This document shows positions 25,801-40,300 of a DNA stretch of 64,000 nt, one piece after another. This stretch comes from Erinaceus europaeus (Eukaryota; Chordata; Mammalia; Eulipotyphla; Erinaceidae), in contig NC_080181.1 of NCBI RefSeq assembly GCF_950295315.1, forward strand, positions 34,191,375 through 34,255,374, given 5' to 3'. The notes under the pieces are model-generated. The model ran no database searches. It was not told the origin of the DNA and saw only the letters and a program-made list of their open reading frames with translations. The position numbers were made by a program, and so were the translations under genes. Positions within the stretch are counted from its first letter, which is position 1. Each line of letters starts with the position of its first letter.

Positions 25801-28800
25801 TTGAAACCCAGGACCTGGGGGGGGGGAGGGGAGAGAGGGAGAAAGGGAGAGAGGGGAGAGAGGGAGATAGAGATAAGAGGGAGAGGGAGAGGGAGAGAGA
25901 GAGAGAGAGGGAGAGAGAGAGAGAGATTTTCCCCACCTTGTGTTGACTGTATCAGACCTCAGCCTATAAATCCCATCTGGTGCACAGGAAGCTGGCCTGT
26001 GCTAGATCAGGAGAGAAGAATTTCTGGAAGATGCTCAGTATCCATCAGGTGGATGGGGATTTACAGTTAAAACCTACTCTGATTTTTTCCCCTTGGATTC
26101 ATATGTCCTCAGGAGATTGATATGATCTGGCTAAGGCAGCTCTAAATGGCCCTTCCCCTCCCTTTGGGAGGCAGAGTATGAGGGCCCCATGCTGTGGAGA
26201 TGCCAGACTTGTTTTCTGTGCTGACTGCTCCATTTTCAGAGCAGGGTAGTACTCTAAAGCACATGTAAGCATTACCATCAGAGCAGTGTGAAGCCACATA
26301 GAATGAGAGCCACCATATGTATGACATTACTACTGGAGTTCATGGGTAAAAGAGGAAATCCAAGCAAATTACTCAGGAGGAAATGGGTAGAGGATACCTG
26401 ACCACAGGGGCTTTTGCTACTGAAGCACATCAAGGGAGAGTCCATTCTTCCTTCCCCTGGCATTTATTGTACACCTGCTCTGTGTGTGTGGGATGGAATG
26501 AGGCCATCAACTAAAGTGAGAGGGCCTCATGGGGAGGGACATTAAACCAGTAAATAGGTAGAGTTGTACTTGTACCCTCAGGGGACATGGGGCTCTGTGA
26601 ACTGGCCTTCCACCCACCCCACTTTCGATCTCTGCACTGTGCTGCCCTCCCCTGCAAAGTAAGGGTGGTGGTGGTAGCAGTGGCACATCCTCAGGTTGGT
26701 GTGAAGTGAGAAAATAATTTGTGAAGAGCCCCTGACAGCTGTCTTCATGTGGCTTCTTCTATGGCCACACTGGGGCACTCCAGTGCAGTTCTTTTGATGG
26801 GATAACAGGGCTAAATGCTGTCTGCCTGCAGTTCAGTTTCCCTCCAGGAAGGAGAGTAGGATGCTTTCTTTTTCTTGGTCTGGATCCAGTATTCTTCCAA
26901 CAGCACTTTACTGACCTACAGACCCATCTTCTGTGATTATAGGATTCATATGAATGTTTCACACTGCCAGGCACCATGTATCCGACTCTCTGCCTTTGTA
27001 AACTTATGTAATTCTCCCAAGATCTGTGCAAGCTAGCTACTATTTCTCAGTTAAGAGATAGTTTTTGTGGAAGGCACAAAGTCCCCAGAAGTGGAAGTAA
27101 GGAAATGGTGCACAGGCTGATTGCCTGAGGGCTTCAGTTTTCAGGACACTAGATGCTGTTGTGGCTTGCCTTGGTACCCTTGAGTCAGGGAGCCCCTCCT
27201 GGCACTGCAGACTACTGTAACTTAGAAGTTCCTTTGTCTTATTAGTGAGTTTGCTGTGGTTCTGCCTTACTCCTATAAGGGAGACAGCTGGCAAAAAGCA
27301 AACCAAGCCTAGTCCTACTGAACAAGATGATTGTGACTACTTTGGCCTTTTTCTGGGTCTTCTTGGTGCCTTCTGTTTAGTAGACTATAAATTTGTCCCC
27401 ATCATTCTGGATCAGACTGTGTTGCCCTAAACTCAGTTGCCTTCTGCAAGGCTGTCACTAGCTGAAAAGGGAGTTTGTTGGATGTATGGGTCCCTTGTAT
27501 ATGGGATATAGTCTGTAAACCCTCTGTCCCTTAGGAGCCCCTGATTCTGCACACATGGCAGAGCAGAGCAGGGTCTGGGAGGGTTTCTGTGCCTCAGGTC
27601 AATCCTATGTCAAAGGCAGTTGTCTGAAGTAGTACTGAACACACATAGGTATCCCAGCCGAAGTGTGAAGCTGCACATTGTGCTGCAGAGTCTGTGAATA
27701 GCTGGGCTCTACCACCCTGACTGCAAAGTCCAAATAAATGTGTAGATGAAGCTGGCCCACTCTGCAAGCCCTATGACTCTGCCAGAAAAAGGGACACACC
27801 AACCCAGGGGTCAGTGTCCATAGTGGCCTCTTAGAAATAGGGTCATCTTGTCCAGAATATTTTCCTTCCCCAGGAGAGATACAATGGGGCTTGCTCCAGA
27901 AAGCAAACTAGTAGGGGAAAGGATTCCTTAAACTAACACTGAATTCTAAGGACTCTCTAGGAAAATCCCAGAGTTCTCTCAATATTACGGAGTGTAACAT
28001 AAAAACCACATTCATCCATCAGGGTCTACTGCTTCTGCTTTGGTGGCAGGTCCCCCCACCCCTGCAGGGTAGACAAGAAATGCTTAGTGATGCAGGGGTG
28101 TGTGGTTTCCATCTATGCTTGGCATTCAGTGACCTCTGAGGCAAAGAGTGTGTGACAAGGATTGATGGGCAGGATCCCCTCCAGGAAGAGCGTCTGTCTC
28201 TTCTGGCCAGTAACCTCTCTTGTCATGGTGCCCAGGGAGTGCGGCCCAAGATGGTGATGGAGTATTGGACTGGTTGGTTTGACTCATGGGGCGGCCCCCA
28301 CAACATTCTGGACTCTTCGGGTGAGTGCTCTGCTGAGTCTACATCTAGCACATGTTTTGATCTAAAACATAGAATAAATTCCAAATAATCTGTTCATTGA
28401 TGTGAATTAGCCGCAGGGTGTCAGACTCTTGAGGATTATTTATGTATAATAGTCAGCTCCTGATAGTGCAGTCATTTGTCTTGACATTTGAAGTGAACTT
28501 TCAACATTGCTTTATTATGTTATTATAATTAGATAAGTGATGCATGCTTATTGCAAACACCCTGCAAATAACAAGAGAAAGTGTAAAAAGGAAATACAAG
28601 TCTCAGAGCCCACAGGAAACATATTGCTGTGTATAGTTCAGGTGGCTTTCTGTCTCTGAGTATAGCTAGGGAGATGGGCAAACACAGCTGTCTCTGCTTT
28701 GTCACCTGCTTGTGCATGTCTGCCATTTACATAAATGGACACAGATTATGCTAATCACAAAATGGACGGCCTCCTGTATTATCAGACATAGATACTACCA

Positions 28801-31318
28801 CTGTTAAAAAAAAAAAACCCATTGTAGTGGTGACTAAACCTCAGTTTGTTTCCCTAGTATCTTGTCAATGGGTACTTTGTTTCCAGTGGTTTTAGTTAAT
28901 CACCATTTCAATAAGCATTCTGGAATATCTCATTTTGCATTCATGATGTATTTTTCCTGTGATAAAGACATTCCCAGCTATAGCTATTTATACATTTTGC
29001 TATGTATAAATGTTATATATAGTTTTTGCTATATGCATATGAACTATATATGCATTTTTTATCTATTTTCATTGAATTGTCCTCCAGAAAAAAAAGGTTC
29101 TTAATCAGTTGCTACTATTATTCAAGAGAAAACCCATTTTTCATAGACCTATTAACAGAGTATTTAATATACATATGTATGTTGTTTTTTTTTTGCCTCC
29201 AGGGTTATTACTGGGGCTTTTGCTGGCACTATAATCTACTGCTCCTGGCATCCATTTTTCCTTTGCCCACCCACATTTTATTAGATAGGACAGATAAAAA
29301 CTGAGAGGGGGGAAGTCGGGTTGTAGCGCAGCGGGTTAAGCGCAGGTGGCGCAAAGCACAAGGGCCGGCATAAGGATTCTGGTTCGAACCCCGGCTCCCC
29401 ACCTGCAGGGGAGTCACTTCACAGGCGGTGAAGCAGGTCTGCAGGTGTCTATCTTTCTCTCCTCCTCTCTGTCTTCCCCTCCTCTCTCCATTTCTCTCTG
29501 TCCTATCCAACGACGACAACAACTTTAATAACTACAACAATAAAACAACAGGGCAACAAAAGGGAATAAATAGATAAAATAAAATATTAAAAAAAAAACT
29601 GAGAGAGGAAGGGGGAGATAGTGAGAAGGAGGGAGGGAGAGAGACAGAGAGAGAGAGAGAGAGAGAAAGAGACATCTGCAGACCTGCTTCACCACTTGTG
29701 AAGTGTCTCCACTGCAGGTGGGGATCGGGAGCTTGAACTTGGATATTTGCACGGGTTCTTGTGCAGAGGACTATGTGTGCTTAACTGGCTGCACCATTGC
29801 CTGTCCCCCTTAAGTTGATTTTTAAATATTTGCCATTTTGATAGGCCATTGCTTGGTTCACATTTCAAAGATTGAAAGTGGGCATAGCTAGTGGATGTGT
29901 ATTAGCTACTTAAGTTTCTCCTTTGATAGTTTGTCTTGTAGTAAGGGGAGAGGGTAGGGAAGGTGGTGAGGACTGTCTGTCTGGGTAGAGCTTCTTCCTA
30001 TGTCTCACTGAGAGTAACTGCTAAGCAGTGGTCATGGCAGCATCTCGTCCAAATTGCAGACAGTGGAGACTCAACTCTGATTCAAGATACAACTAGAAGC
30101 CCAGGTCTTCAAATCATGATTCTTCCCTGCTTCTCTTCCTCCTTTTTTTTTGGTCTTATTGGTTGACAAACCAAGTGAGAAAGTTGAATTTGAGAAGGGA
30201 AGGGGAAGGTGAGAGGCCAATTGCATTTAAGGCCTGTCTTCCCCTCTTCCCTCTTTCCCTCCCCTACAGAGGTGTTGAAGACAGTGTCTGCCATTCTGGA
30301 TGCAGGCTCTTCCTTCAACCTCTACATGTTCCATGGAGGTACCAACTTCGGCTTCATAAATGGAGCCATGCATTTCAGTGAATATAAGTCTGATGTCACC
30401 AGCTATGGCAAGTATTCATGCTGCTCCCCTCCCTAGAACACCCCAAATTTGCAGATCAAGCCCTTTAGGGACTGCTCCTGACCTAATGTACATGGTTCTA
30501 GAAGGTCTGGGAGATATGAAATGTCATCAAAATAGTCCCTTTGTAACTTCTGGAGCCAGTGGATGTCAGTGGGAGGAAGTGGGAGAGGTAAACCAGGGTG
30601 AAAGGTTATGACCCCTGCCTTCCTGCTATGAACCCCAACAGTTCTTGCTGCGTGCTGTAGTATTTAGTATATAGTATATAGTATATAGTATATAGTATAT
30701 AGTATATAGTATATAGTATATAGTCACTGTCCTCCAGGTTCTAATATTTATACGATTCTGACTAATGACACAAACCAAAAACGTCTAGTCTCCCATATTC
30801 CTAGGATGTGCTGTCCTTCCCCAGATTCCCCCTTTCATTTTTGCTGTCATAGACATTCTCCTCAGACATGAGTGACCAACACAGCTGCTGTTTTGCAGAT
30901 TATGATGCGGTGCTGACAGAGGCTGGGGATTACACTGCCAAATATGTCAAGCTCCGAGACTTCTTCAGCTCCCTCTCAGGTACCCTGCAGAGTGCTGACT
31001 TTCAAGCAATTATTTGGATGCTGGGACACCTAAAATCATTTTCCTACTTTCTCAGCTCAACCCCCAATTGATCTGTAAACAATAATGTTCTAGACAAGGA
31101 CAGGCATATTGGAGAGACTGATTCCATTAGAGTTTATACCAGATGTGGCTCCACCTTCCTCTTGAGGTTAAGAATATTAAGGATAGAAGGAGGGTCTGGG
31201 GTCTGTTGGTGGCACACCCAGTTAAGCACACATAATACCATGAGCTAGGACCTGTGTTTGAGCCCCTGCTCTTCATCTGCAGAGGGGTCACTTCACAAGT
31301 GGTGAAGCAGGTCTGCAG

Positions 31319-31360
<42 letters not shown>

Positions 31361-34300
31361 ATCTCCTCCTCCCCTCTCAAGTTCTCTCTGTCCTATTCAA
31401 TAAAAATAGGGGAAAAAGGGGAAAATGGCTGCCAGGATTGGTGGATTTGTAGTGCTGGCACCAAGCTCCAGCAATAACTTTGGTGGCAGTAAAAAACAAG
31501 GGGGAGGAGGAGGAGAACAGGAAGGAGAAGGAGAAGAAAGATATCCCTGCCCTGCCTGCTTCTAGGCATTTCCTGTGGGGCATGGGCCTGTCTGAGAATG
31601 AGCCTGTGCTCCTTGTGGTTGTGTGATGCAGGAGCACATCAGGCCCATGGAGGGGCACCATGGGCCAGGGAGGCTGGAGGAGGCAAGGACACTTTGAATC
31701 CTTTTGGATTGGCTTTATTGGCTTCATTGTCTGTCTGCCAGGTGTCCCTCTTCCTATCCCACCCGATCTTCTCCCCAAGACAGCATATGAACCCTTGAGA
31801 CCTTCCTTCTACCTGTCACTGTGGGATGCTCTGCAGTACATGGAGGTGGTGAGTGCTGCAGGAGGGGAGTTGGGCACAGAGCTGGCTAGGAAGCTTTCCA
31901 GAAGGACCCGTGGAGGAAGAGAACCCTAGAGGGCACTGAGGTCTAACCTTAAAACTCAGACTCCCTTTAGTGTGGAGTGGAAGAAACAAACCACTTGCGG
32001 GAAAGCTGGGTGGTACAGAAGGGTTGTCTCCTCTTAGGACAATGACTGACTCAGAGGTGCAGAAATAGTAGCAGTTTAGAAATCCTCAAGTCTAGTACAA
32101 TGCAGGGCTGCCATCTGTTATTATCATACCTTCCTCCCTTCTGACCCTGGAGAGAGAAGGCTGAGAATTCAAAATCAGAGTTTGACAACTTGGAAAACCA
32201 GTCAACTGAGTTGACTGTGTATATGTGAATACATGTGTGTGTATGTATGCACATACTAGGAAAGCAAAATAGAAGGAAATGTTAGACCTCAGATGCCACC
32301 TCTACCCCTGAGTGTGAACTTCCCCTGATCATCAGATCAGGATCTTTCTGTCACTCAACATTCCCCCAGAGGGCTGCTGTCTCTCTCCTCTGTTGAGCAG
32401 CCCCCCAAGCCTCGTCCCTGTGCCTCCCTGGTGTTTCTCTCTCCAGCCAGTATATGCTGAAAAGCCAGTCAACATGGAGAACCTGCCAGTAAACAATGGA
32501 AATGGCCAGTCCTTCGGATACATTCTGTATGAGACTTCCATTACCTCTTCCGGGGTCCTCAGGGGTCTCGTGCGTGACCGGGGACAGGTAGGAGCAGCTC
32601 CTTTAATGTCCATGACCACACAGGACTCAGGCCCTACAACACACTTCCACTGTCTCTTCAGTGCCTATATGGGTATTTGTGAATGCTGAGTAGATGTGGT
32701 CTACTTCTGTCCACTGTGCAGTCCTGTCCAGCTGTCATCATGGGTGTTCACTTATCCTCTATCTGGATTGACCCGCCCTCCTCATTCCTTTGGACCCATA
32801 GGTGTTTTCTGTCTGTTCACTTGGCAGGTCTTTGTGAACACAGTATCTATAGGATTCTTGGACTATGAAAAGAAGGAGATTGGTATCCCATTGATCCAGG
32901 TTTGTTATTCTGGGGAGCTGGGTGAAGCTAGCACCAGAGGATTCCCAGGCATATTAGGAGTCGGACATGAAGATCTGGAAGACAAGTGCTCTGTGAGCCA
33001 CAGAACTGCCCATGGAGAAGCATTCAGAGCATTGCTCCTTAATTAGCAGGGACCCTTCCATTCCCATCCTCAGAGTATAGGAGATACAGGGTTCCACATG
33101 GGTAGTTCAGGGTGCAGTTATGACATTTCACTGGACAATGAGGGCATAATTCCTGGAACCTTAGGGACCATTATGTTCTTGGCAGGGTTATACCATACTG
33201 AGGATCTTGGTGGAGAATCGTGGACGAGTCAACTATGGGGATAATATTGATGACCAGCGCAAAGGTGGGTCACAAAACAGACTAAGAGAAGATCCACTAA
33301 TGTTCAACACACAACTGTCTATCTTTTCTCCTTACAGCATGCCAATAAGCCATGGAAGCTGATTGCAGTGAAGTGGGGGTAATGGAGACCCACTGGAGGG
33401 AGGTGGGTTGTAGAGCCCATTGTAAAGAGGATCATGGAACACACTGGAGGGAGGTGGGTCATGGGTACCCTTGTCAAGAGGGTTATGGAACCCATTGGAG
33501 GGAGCTGGATCATGGAGCCTACTGGAGAGGAAGTAATGGGGTAAGGGAGTTCCATTGGAGGGAGGTGGGTCATGGGGCCCATTGTAAAGAGTGTCAGGGA
33601 GCCTATTAGAGAGGAAATAATGGAGTAATGGAGATCCATTGGAGGGAGTTGGGTGACAGAGCTCATTATAAAGAGGGTCGTGGAACCCACTGGAGGGAGG
33701 TGGGTCATGGAAACACACTGCATTGAAGTGAGCCATGGAGGCCCACTGGAAGGCAGTGTACATGGAGTGACAGGCCTGATCTGACCTCTATTCACTGACA
33801 CTCCCTTTGTGTGCTATTCACATACCCAGTAAACACCCAGGGAACCAAGAGCTAGTCTCTCCAGATCTCCCTGGGCTGCAGTTCTCTTTAGCAGGGATGT
33901 GCTTTAGCAGGGTGTGGTGTGTGAAGGACAAGCATGAGCATTCCCAAAGATCTAATAAAGGCGTAGGACCCTGCTTTCATGAGTGTCCACATTGACTTTC
34001 TTTTCTTAGTCCATGTTGATCCCCGCTGAGCATCTCATTGTGGGGGGATTGTTCCTATAACTGTTGTTACTCCAGATAGCACACCCACAGAACAGCCCAG
34101 TTCAGTTTATCTTCCCTGGACTTTTTAACCTTCACACTTAAATTTGTCTCTCCTTATCTATCAAAATGTGGTGGTTCCAGGTGAGTTATGCAGTAAGAGC
34201 TAAGACAAAATAAATCTTGCACTGAGGCAGGCTGAATTGCCAAGTCTCTTGGGGGCCTTTGCTATGGGGAAACTCTTATCTCCTTCCCTCATCCCACAGG

Positions 34301-37300
34301 ATGATGTAGGGTTTCCTGGGTCCTGGCTGTCTCAGGTCTCTCTAGAAGGATCCTAGAGCAGTTTGTAGCATGTTCAGTCCTCCTTCCATTTATTATTTTT
34401 TTCTAAACAGTTCCCCAGAGTTCTGCTCTGAGCCTTAGCACTTTCCTCTGGTAGTTCTCTGTCCTGACTTTGCTCTCCTGGATTTAATGGAATAGCCAAC
34501 CTGCCACTGTGCCCAGTCTCTGCCTCCTGGGCCCTGTTGTCCTTGACTGTGGACCCTGACCTTCTATGGACAGGGTTTTTGGACTCTGGAACAGCTCAAT
34601 GATATATGGCATTGACTTCCTGTCTAGAGTGTATTCTGTACCCCAGCTGTACCTTAGTCCTGCACCTGTAGGCTCACAGAGCCAGCACCCCTTTCCCTTC
34701 CCCAGCCCACCCGTCTTCCCACTCAGCAGCATGCAGCTGTGTGATCCAGGGCTGGAGAGAGAGAGTCACTGTCCCCCAGGTGCTAATCAATTTCTATTCA
34801 AGTGTGTGTGATTTCTCAAGCTTAGATACCCAAGTAGTATCTCCATCTGTTCATGGTTTACTTTAAATGTGTATCTTTTTATTTATTTTTTAATTTTTTA
34901 TTTATAAAAAGGAAACATTGGGGAGTCGGGCGGTGGCGCAGTGGGTTAAGTGCACGTGGCGCAAAGCGCAGGGACCGGCGTAAGGATCCCAGTTCGAGCC
35001 CCCGGCTCCCCACCTGCAGGGGAGTCGCTTCACGGGCAGTGAAACAGGTCTGCAGGTGTCTATCTTTCTCTCCCCTCTCTCTCTGTCTTCCCCTCCTCTC
35101 TCCATTTCTCTCTGTCCTATCCAACAACAAAGCAATGTCAACAATGGCAATAATAACCGCAACGAAGCTGCAACAACTAGGGCAACAAAAAGGGGGAAAA
35201 ATGGCCTCCAGGAGCAGTGGATTCATGGTGCAGGCACCGAGCCCAGCAATAACCCTGGAGGAACAACAAAAAAAGGAAACATTGACAAAACCATAGGTTA
35301 AGAGGGGTACAACTCTACACAATTCCCACCACCAGAACTCTGTATCCCATCCCCTCCCCTGATAGCTTTCCTATTCTTTAACTCTCTGGGAGTATGGACC
35401 CAAAGTCATGTGGGATGATAAGGTGGAAGGTCTGGCTTCTGTAATTGCTTCCCCGATGAACATGGGTGTTTACAGGTTGACCCATACTCCCAGCCTGTTT
35501 CTCTCTTTCCTTAGTGGGGAAGGGGTCTGGGGAAGCAGAGCTCCAGGACACATTGGTGGGGCTGTCCGTCCAGGGAAGTCTGGTCGGCATCATGCTAGCA
35601 TCTGGAACCTGGTGACTGAAAACAGAGTTAACATACAAAGCCAAACAAATTGTTGACCAATCATGGACCTAAGGGCTGGAATAGTGCAGATGAAGAGTTG
35701 GTGGGTCCTTCAATTTGTAGATAGCTAGTAGGCATATTTTACTTAAATTCCCAAGGGCCTGTGGCTATACTAGTTTTTTTTTTTTTTTCTTTTTCTTTTT
35801 GCCCCTAGCCTGAAATCTGATATACCAGTGGATCCAAGTTATTGTCTGGGGAGATGATGTCAGGGCTGGAAAAAGAACCAGAAAGCTGGATCAGGGAAAG
35901 AGAGTAGCTCCCTAATATGGGAAAGGGGTATAAGTATTGTTGACTGTAAACCCCATCGATTTGATGTGATCTGGGGACCATAATTAGCTTAGGAGCCTGT
36001 GTGACCTCTGCATCCCTGTAGATCTGAGCTCACATTGTGTGGTCATGAATAGGAACATTCCCTGCTGCCCCAATATTGACCTGTCTTCCTCAGGTATAGC
36101 ATAGAGTATGTTGTCCATCCTCCCTTCTGAGGATGGAACATTCTCTACCATTGTTGATCCAAGTTGAGGGCAAGGTCCTATGGGGGCCCACAAAGGGGTC
36201 TATTTTGTTGTTCTTGATAGAGATGACTGGTAACAATGGAGAGAGGGATTTATTCGAGTTAGAGGCCCATCAAGTCTGTTTGGGAATCTCAGGACTCCCC
36301 GATTAGGGACCCAGCTGATGGAATGGCCTGATAGTGACTAAAGAGTCATCGATAAAGTATGCCAATCTCTTGCCCATAATCAGCTTTTGCATTCCTTGCT
36401 TTGATAAGGTTAGCTTTGGAGTGAGTGAGAGAACTGTAATAAGAAGTAGGTGAGGAGGGTATCTAAGTCTAAGTAGACACTATTTCATTATGAACTTGAT
36501 ACTGAGTCACTACAGACTATTGTGTATTTTTCCTTTGAGTTTCCATTTCTGTTATTCTTTCTCAACTTCTGTTTATGAGTGGGATCATGCCATACTTGTC
36601 TTTATTTTTCTGACTTAGCTCACTTAACGTAATTCCTTTTATCTCCATCCATGAAGGGTCACAGAAAGTGGGTTCATTGTTCTTAATAGCTGCATAGTAT
36701 TCCATTGTGTATATATACCACAGCATTCTCAGCCACTCTTCTGTTGTTGGGCACTTGGGTTGCTTCCAGGTTTTAGCTATTATGAATTGTGCTGCTATGA
36801 ACATAGGTGTACACATATCTTTTTGGTTGGGTGTTATGGAGTTCTTGGGATATATCCATGGGAGAGGAATTAGTGGGTCATATGGAAGGTCCATGTCTAG
36901 CCTTGTGAGAGTTCTCTAGACTGCTGTCCAGAGAGGCTGGACCAATTTACATTCCCACCAGCAGTGCAGAAGGGTTCCTCTGTCCCCATATCCTCTTCAG
37001 CATTTGTTGCTCTGTCCTATTTGATGTGAATGACATGATTGACTTATGTATGTTGAACCAGCCTTGCATTCCTTGGATAAATCCCACTTGGTTATGATGA
37101 ACAATCTTTTTGATATATTGCTGTAACCAGTTGGCCAGGATTTTGTTTAATATTTTGGCATCTATGTTCATCAGAGATATCAGTCTGTAGTTTCCCTTTT
37201 TTGTTGTGTCCTTATCTGCTTTTGGTATCAGGGTGATGTTGGCTTCATAGAAGGTGGAAGGGACTGTTGCTGTTTCTTTGACCTTGTGGAAAAGCTTTAG

Positions 37301-40300
37301 AAATATAGATAACTGTTTCCTGAAGGTTTTATAGAATTCATTTGTGAAGCCATCTGGTCCAGGACTTTTGTTTTTGGAAAGATTCTTAATTTACTGTTTC
37401 GATTTCTTTGTCTGTAATTGGTGCATTTAGGTTTTGTACTTTTTCTTGGTTCAGTTTTGGAAGGGCATATGTTTCTAGGAATTCGTCCATTTCTTCCAGA
37501 TTCTCTAGCTTGGTGGCGTGTAGTTCTTCATAGAAGTTTCACATGATTTTCTGGATTTCTGTGGTGTCATTTGTAGTATCTCCTCTATCATTTACAATTC
37601 TATTTATTTGAGTCTTTTTTTTTTTTTTTTTTAGTGAGTCTGTCTAAGGGTTAGTCAATCTTGTTTAATTTTTCAAAGAACCAACATTGATCTTCATTGA
37701 TCATTTGGCTTCATTGTTCTCTTATTTTTGATGTTGTTTATTTCTGCTTTAATATTAGTGATTTCTGTCCTTCTGGTTGTTTTAGGGTTACTTTTTTCCT
37801 CTTCCTCTAAGTCCTTAAGGTGTGCAGTAAGGTCGTTTATTCGAGCTTTTTCTTATTCTTTAATATGTGACTGTATGGCTATTAGTTTCCCTCTCAGTAC
37901 TGCTTTAGCTGTCTCTCAAATATTTTGATAGCTTGTGTCTTCATTTTCATTTGTTTCCATGAACATTTGAATTTCTTGCTTGAGTCTCTCTCTGACCCAG
38001 CAGTTCTTAAGCAGTATGTTTTTTAGTTTCCTAATTCTGTGTCTTTTAGTAATTTTCTGTTTGTTGTTAAATGTTAGCTTTACTCCACTGTGGTCTGAGA
38101 AGGTACTTGGGATGATTTCAATGCTCTTGAATTTGTTGATGCTGTCTTTGTGGCCTAACATGTGGTGTATCCTTTAGTATGTGCTGTGTGGATTTGAAAA
38201 GAATGTGTATTTCAGTTTTTTTGGGTGAAGAACTCTGAAAATGTCCAGGAGGTCTAGTTTGTCAATCTCTACATTTAATTCTCTTTTTTCTTTGTTGATT
38301 CTCTGCTTCGTTGATCTGTCCAAGTGTGCGAGGGGGGTGTTGAAGTCTCCCACTATTATTGTATTACTATTGATGTGTTTTTGTAGTTCTTTCAGTAGGT
38401 GTTTGATGTATTTAGATGGTCCCTCATTGGGTGCATAGATGTTAATAATTGTTAAATCTTCTTGGTTGATTCATTCTCTCATCATTATGTAATGGCCTTG
38501 CCTATCTTTTATTACTTTATTTAATTTAAAGTCTATTGTGTCATAGATGAGAATGGCTGTTTCTGCCTTTTTTGTGGTCCACTAGCCTGTATTATAGTTT
38601 ACCATCCTTTCACTTTAAGTCTGCTTGTCTTGTTGGGTGAGATGGGATTCTTGCATGCAGAATATGGTTGGGTTGTGTTTTCTGATCCATCCTCCCACTC
38701 TGTGCCTTTTAATGGGTGAGTTTAAGCTATTGAATTTTATTGATATTATGGATTTAATGTATGGTAGTGCCATTTTTCAACATTTTTTTATTTGCTCTGA
38801 TATTTGGCAAGTATTATGATGATGCTCTTATTTATAAGAAGTCTTTTAGAACCTCTTTCAGGGCAGGCTTAGTGATGGTTTCCCCTTTAACTGTTGTCTG
38901 TTTGAGAAGGTTTTGGTCCCTCTATCTAGCTTGTATGAAAGTCTAGCAGGATATATTATCCTTGGTTGAAACCCTTTTTCATTCAGGGCTCGATAGATAT
39001 CTTGCCATTCTCTTCTGGCTTCTAGAGTTTGTGTGGAGAAGTCTGCTGATATTCTTCTTTCTTCAGTTCCTTTATAGTATTAGCTTGTTCTGCTAATTGA
39101 ACTTTTAGTTCAGATATTTCAGTTTTCAGTTCTCTAATTACCTCGAGGTAGCTAGTATTTCCCTGGGAAATACTAGGGAAATACTAGCTACCTAATTCTG
39201 TTGTTTCCCTAATTCTGATCACCCTTTCCTCTATAGTTGTCTTCATTTCTGTGATTATTAGGTTTATCAGTGCTTTCATCCTTTTTTATCTATGGTTACT
39301 TTTGACTGATTTTGGAGTTTCTTCTGGGTTCCTATCCTGATTCATTGTGGTTGCAGTTTTATTTTCTCTTGATTTAACCATTTTTTATTGATTTGGTTTT
39401 TATTTTTCTGTTCTGTCATTCTTTAGTTGTTGTGTTTTGAGTAGAAGCCATGCTACACTAAAGACCTTTCACAAACGCAGTCACAAACCTCATAAATTAC
39501 AACAAGAGCAATTGAAGCAAGGATTTATGCAATTCAACCAATACCAGTTAGCCAAACAACACCTCCAGTCCAAGAAAAAACAGCAACCAAGTCCAAAAGA
39601 AAAAGAAAAAGGGAAAAAGGGAATGCAAGAATAAACAATTATGCAAATCTACTATCCACTGTAATTTCTAGGGATAACAAGAGTAGAAAGGGAAGTAGAG
39701 GAGAGAGAGACACACACAGAGTCCACTCTGAGTCAGATTTCTTCCCCCAAATAATTCACGAACGAGTAACAGTGAATTCAGAAAATAGAAGAAGGAGGAA
39801 GGAAGAAAAGAAGACAAGAGCAAGAAAATAAAAAGAGCAGTGAAAGGAGTTTTTTTTTTTTTTGAATTAGCTAGAAGGAAGGAAAAAGGGGAGAGTGCTT
39901 GGAAGAGGTAGAGTGAAACAAGTTCTTCTCACAGTGGATAGGACACCCAGTTACCTGGTAATGGAAAAAATAGTAACAGTTAATTTTGGTCAACCTGAAG
40001 GGGAGGGAAGGGACACACATATATATATAATAGTAATAATAAAATAGAGTAAAAATCCCTAACAGTCAGTCTACAGCTTGGACAGCTCCAGATTGGCTCA
40101 GGCAGCCTTAGCAAAAACAGTCAATTAGTCAATTGTAAGAAGTATCCAAAAAAAAAAACTCCAGGTAGTCTTTCCCAGGCAAGGATGAGGCTCTTATTGA
40201 TCAGATATTTTGTCACTCAAATAGAGCTCCAGCCACTTAGAAAAAAAAAAAAAGAGAAGGAAATCAAAAAGGAAAAGGATTTGAATGACACCCCTTGTGA

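Noticed and set aside
29313..29420. tRNA genes
   Set aside because: A- and B-box-like sequences (agcgcagcgg, ggttcgaacccc) occur only as heads of SINEs followed by CT bodies and A-tails; none folds as a separate tRNA with an acceptor stem by eye.
30655..30730. CRISPR-like array
   Set aside because: Perfect 7-bp units without spacers are a microsatellite, and the genome is mammalian.
33319..33801. 160-codon minus-strand open frame
   Set aside because: It is the translation of a minisatellite; the repeated HLPPMG-like units reflect DNA repetition, and the other strand is equally open.
34902..35322. Open frames of 86-147 codons on both strands near 35 kb
   Set aside because: They are translations of the type A SINE; near-identical peptides arise from SINE copies at 29229, 61877, 62536 and 62847.
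36562..38161. Functional reverse transcriptase or endonuclease
   Set aside because: L1 motifs are present but in pieces of 74-110 codons separated by stops and frame changes.
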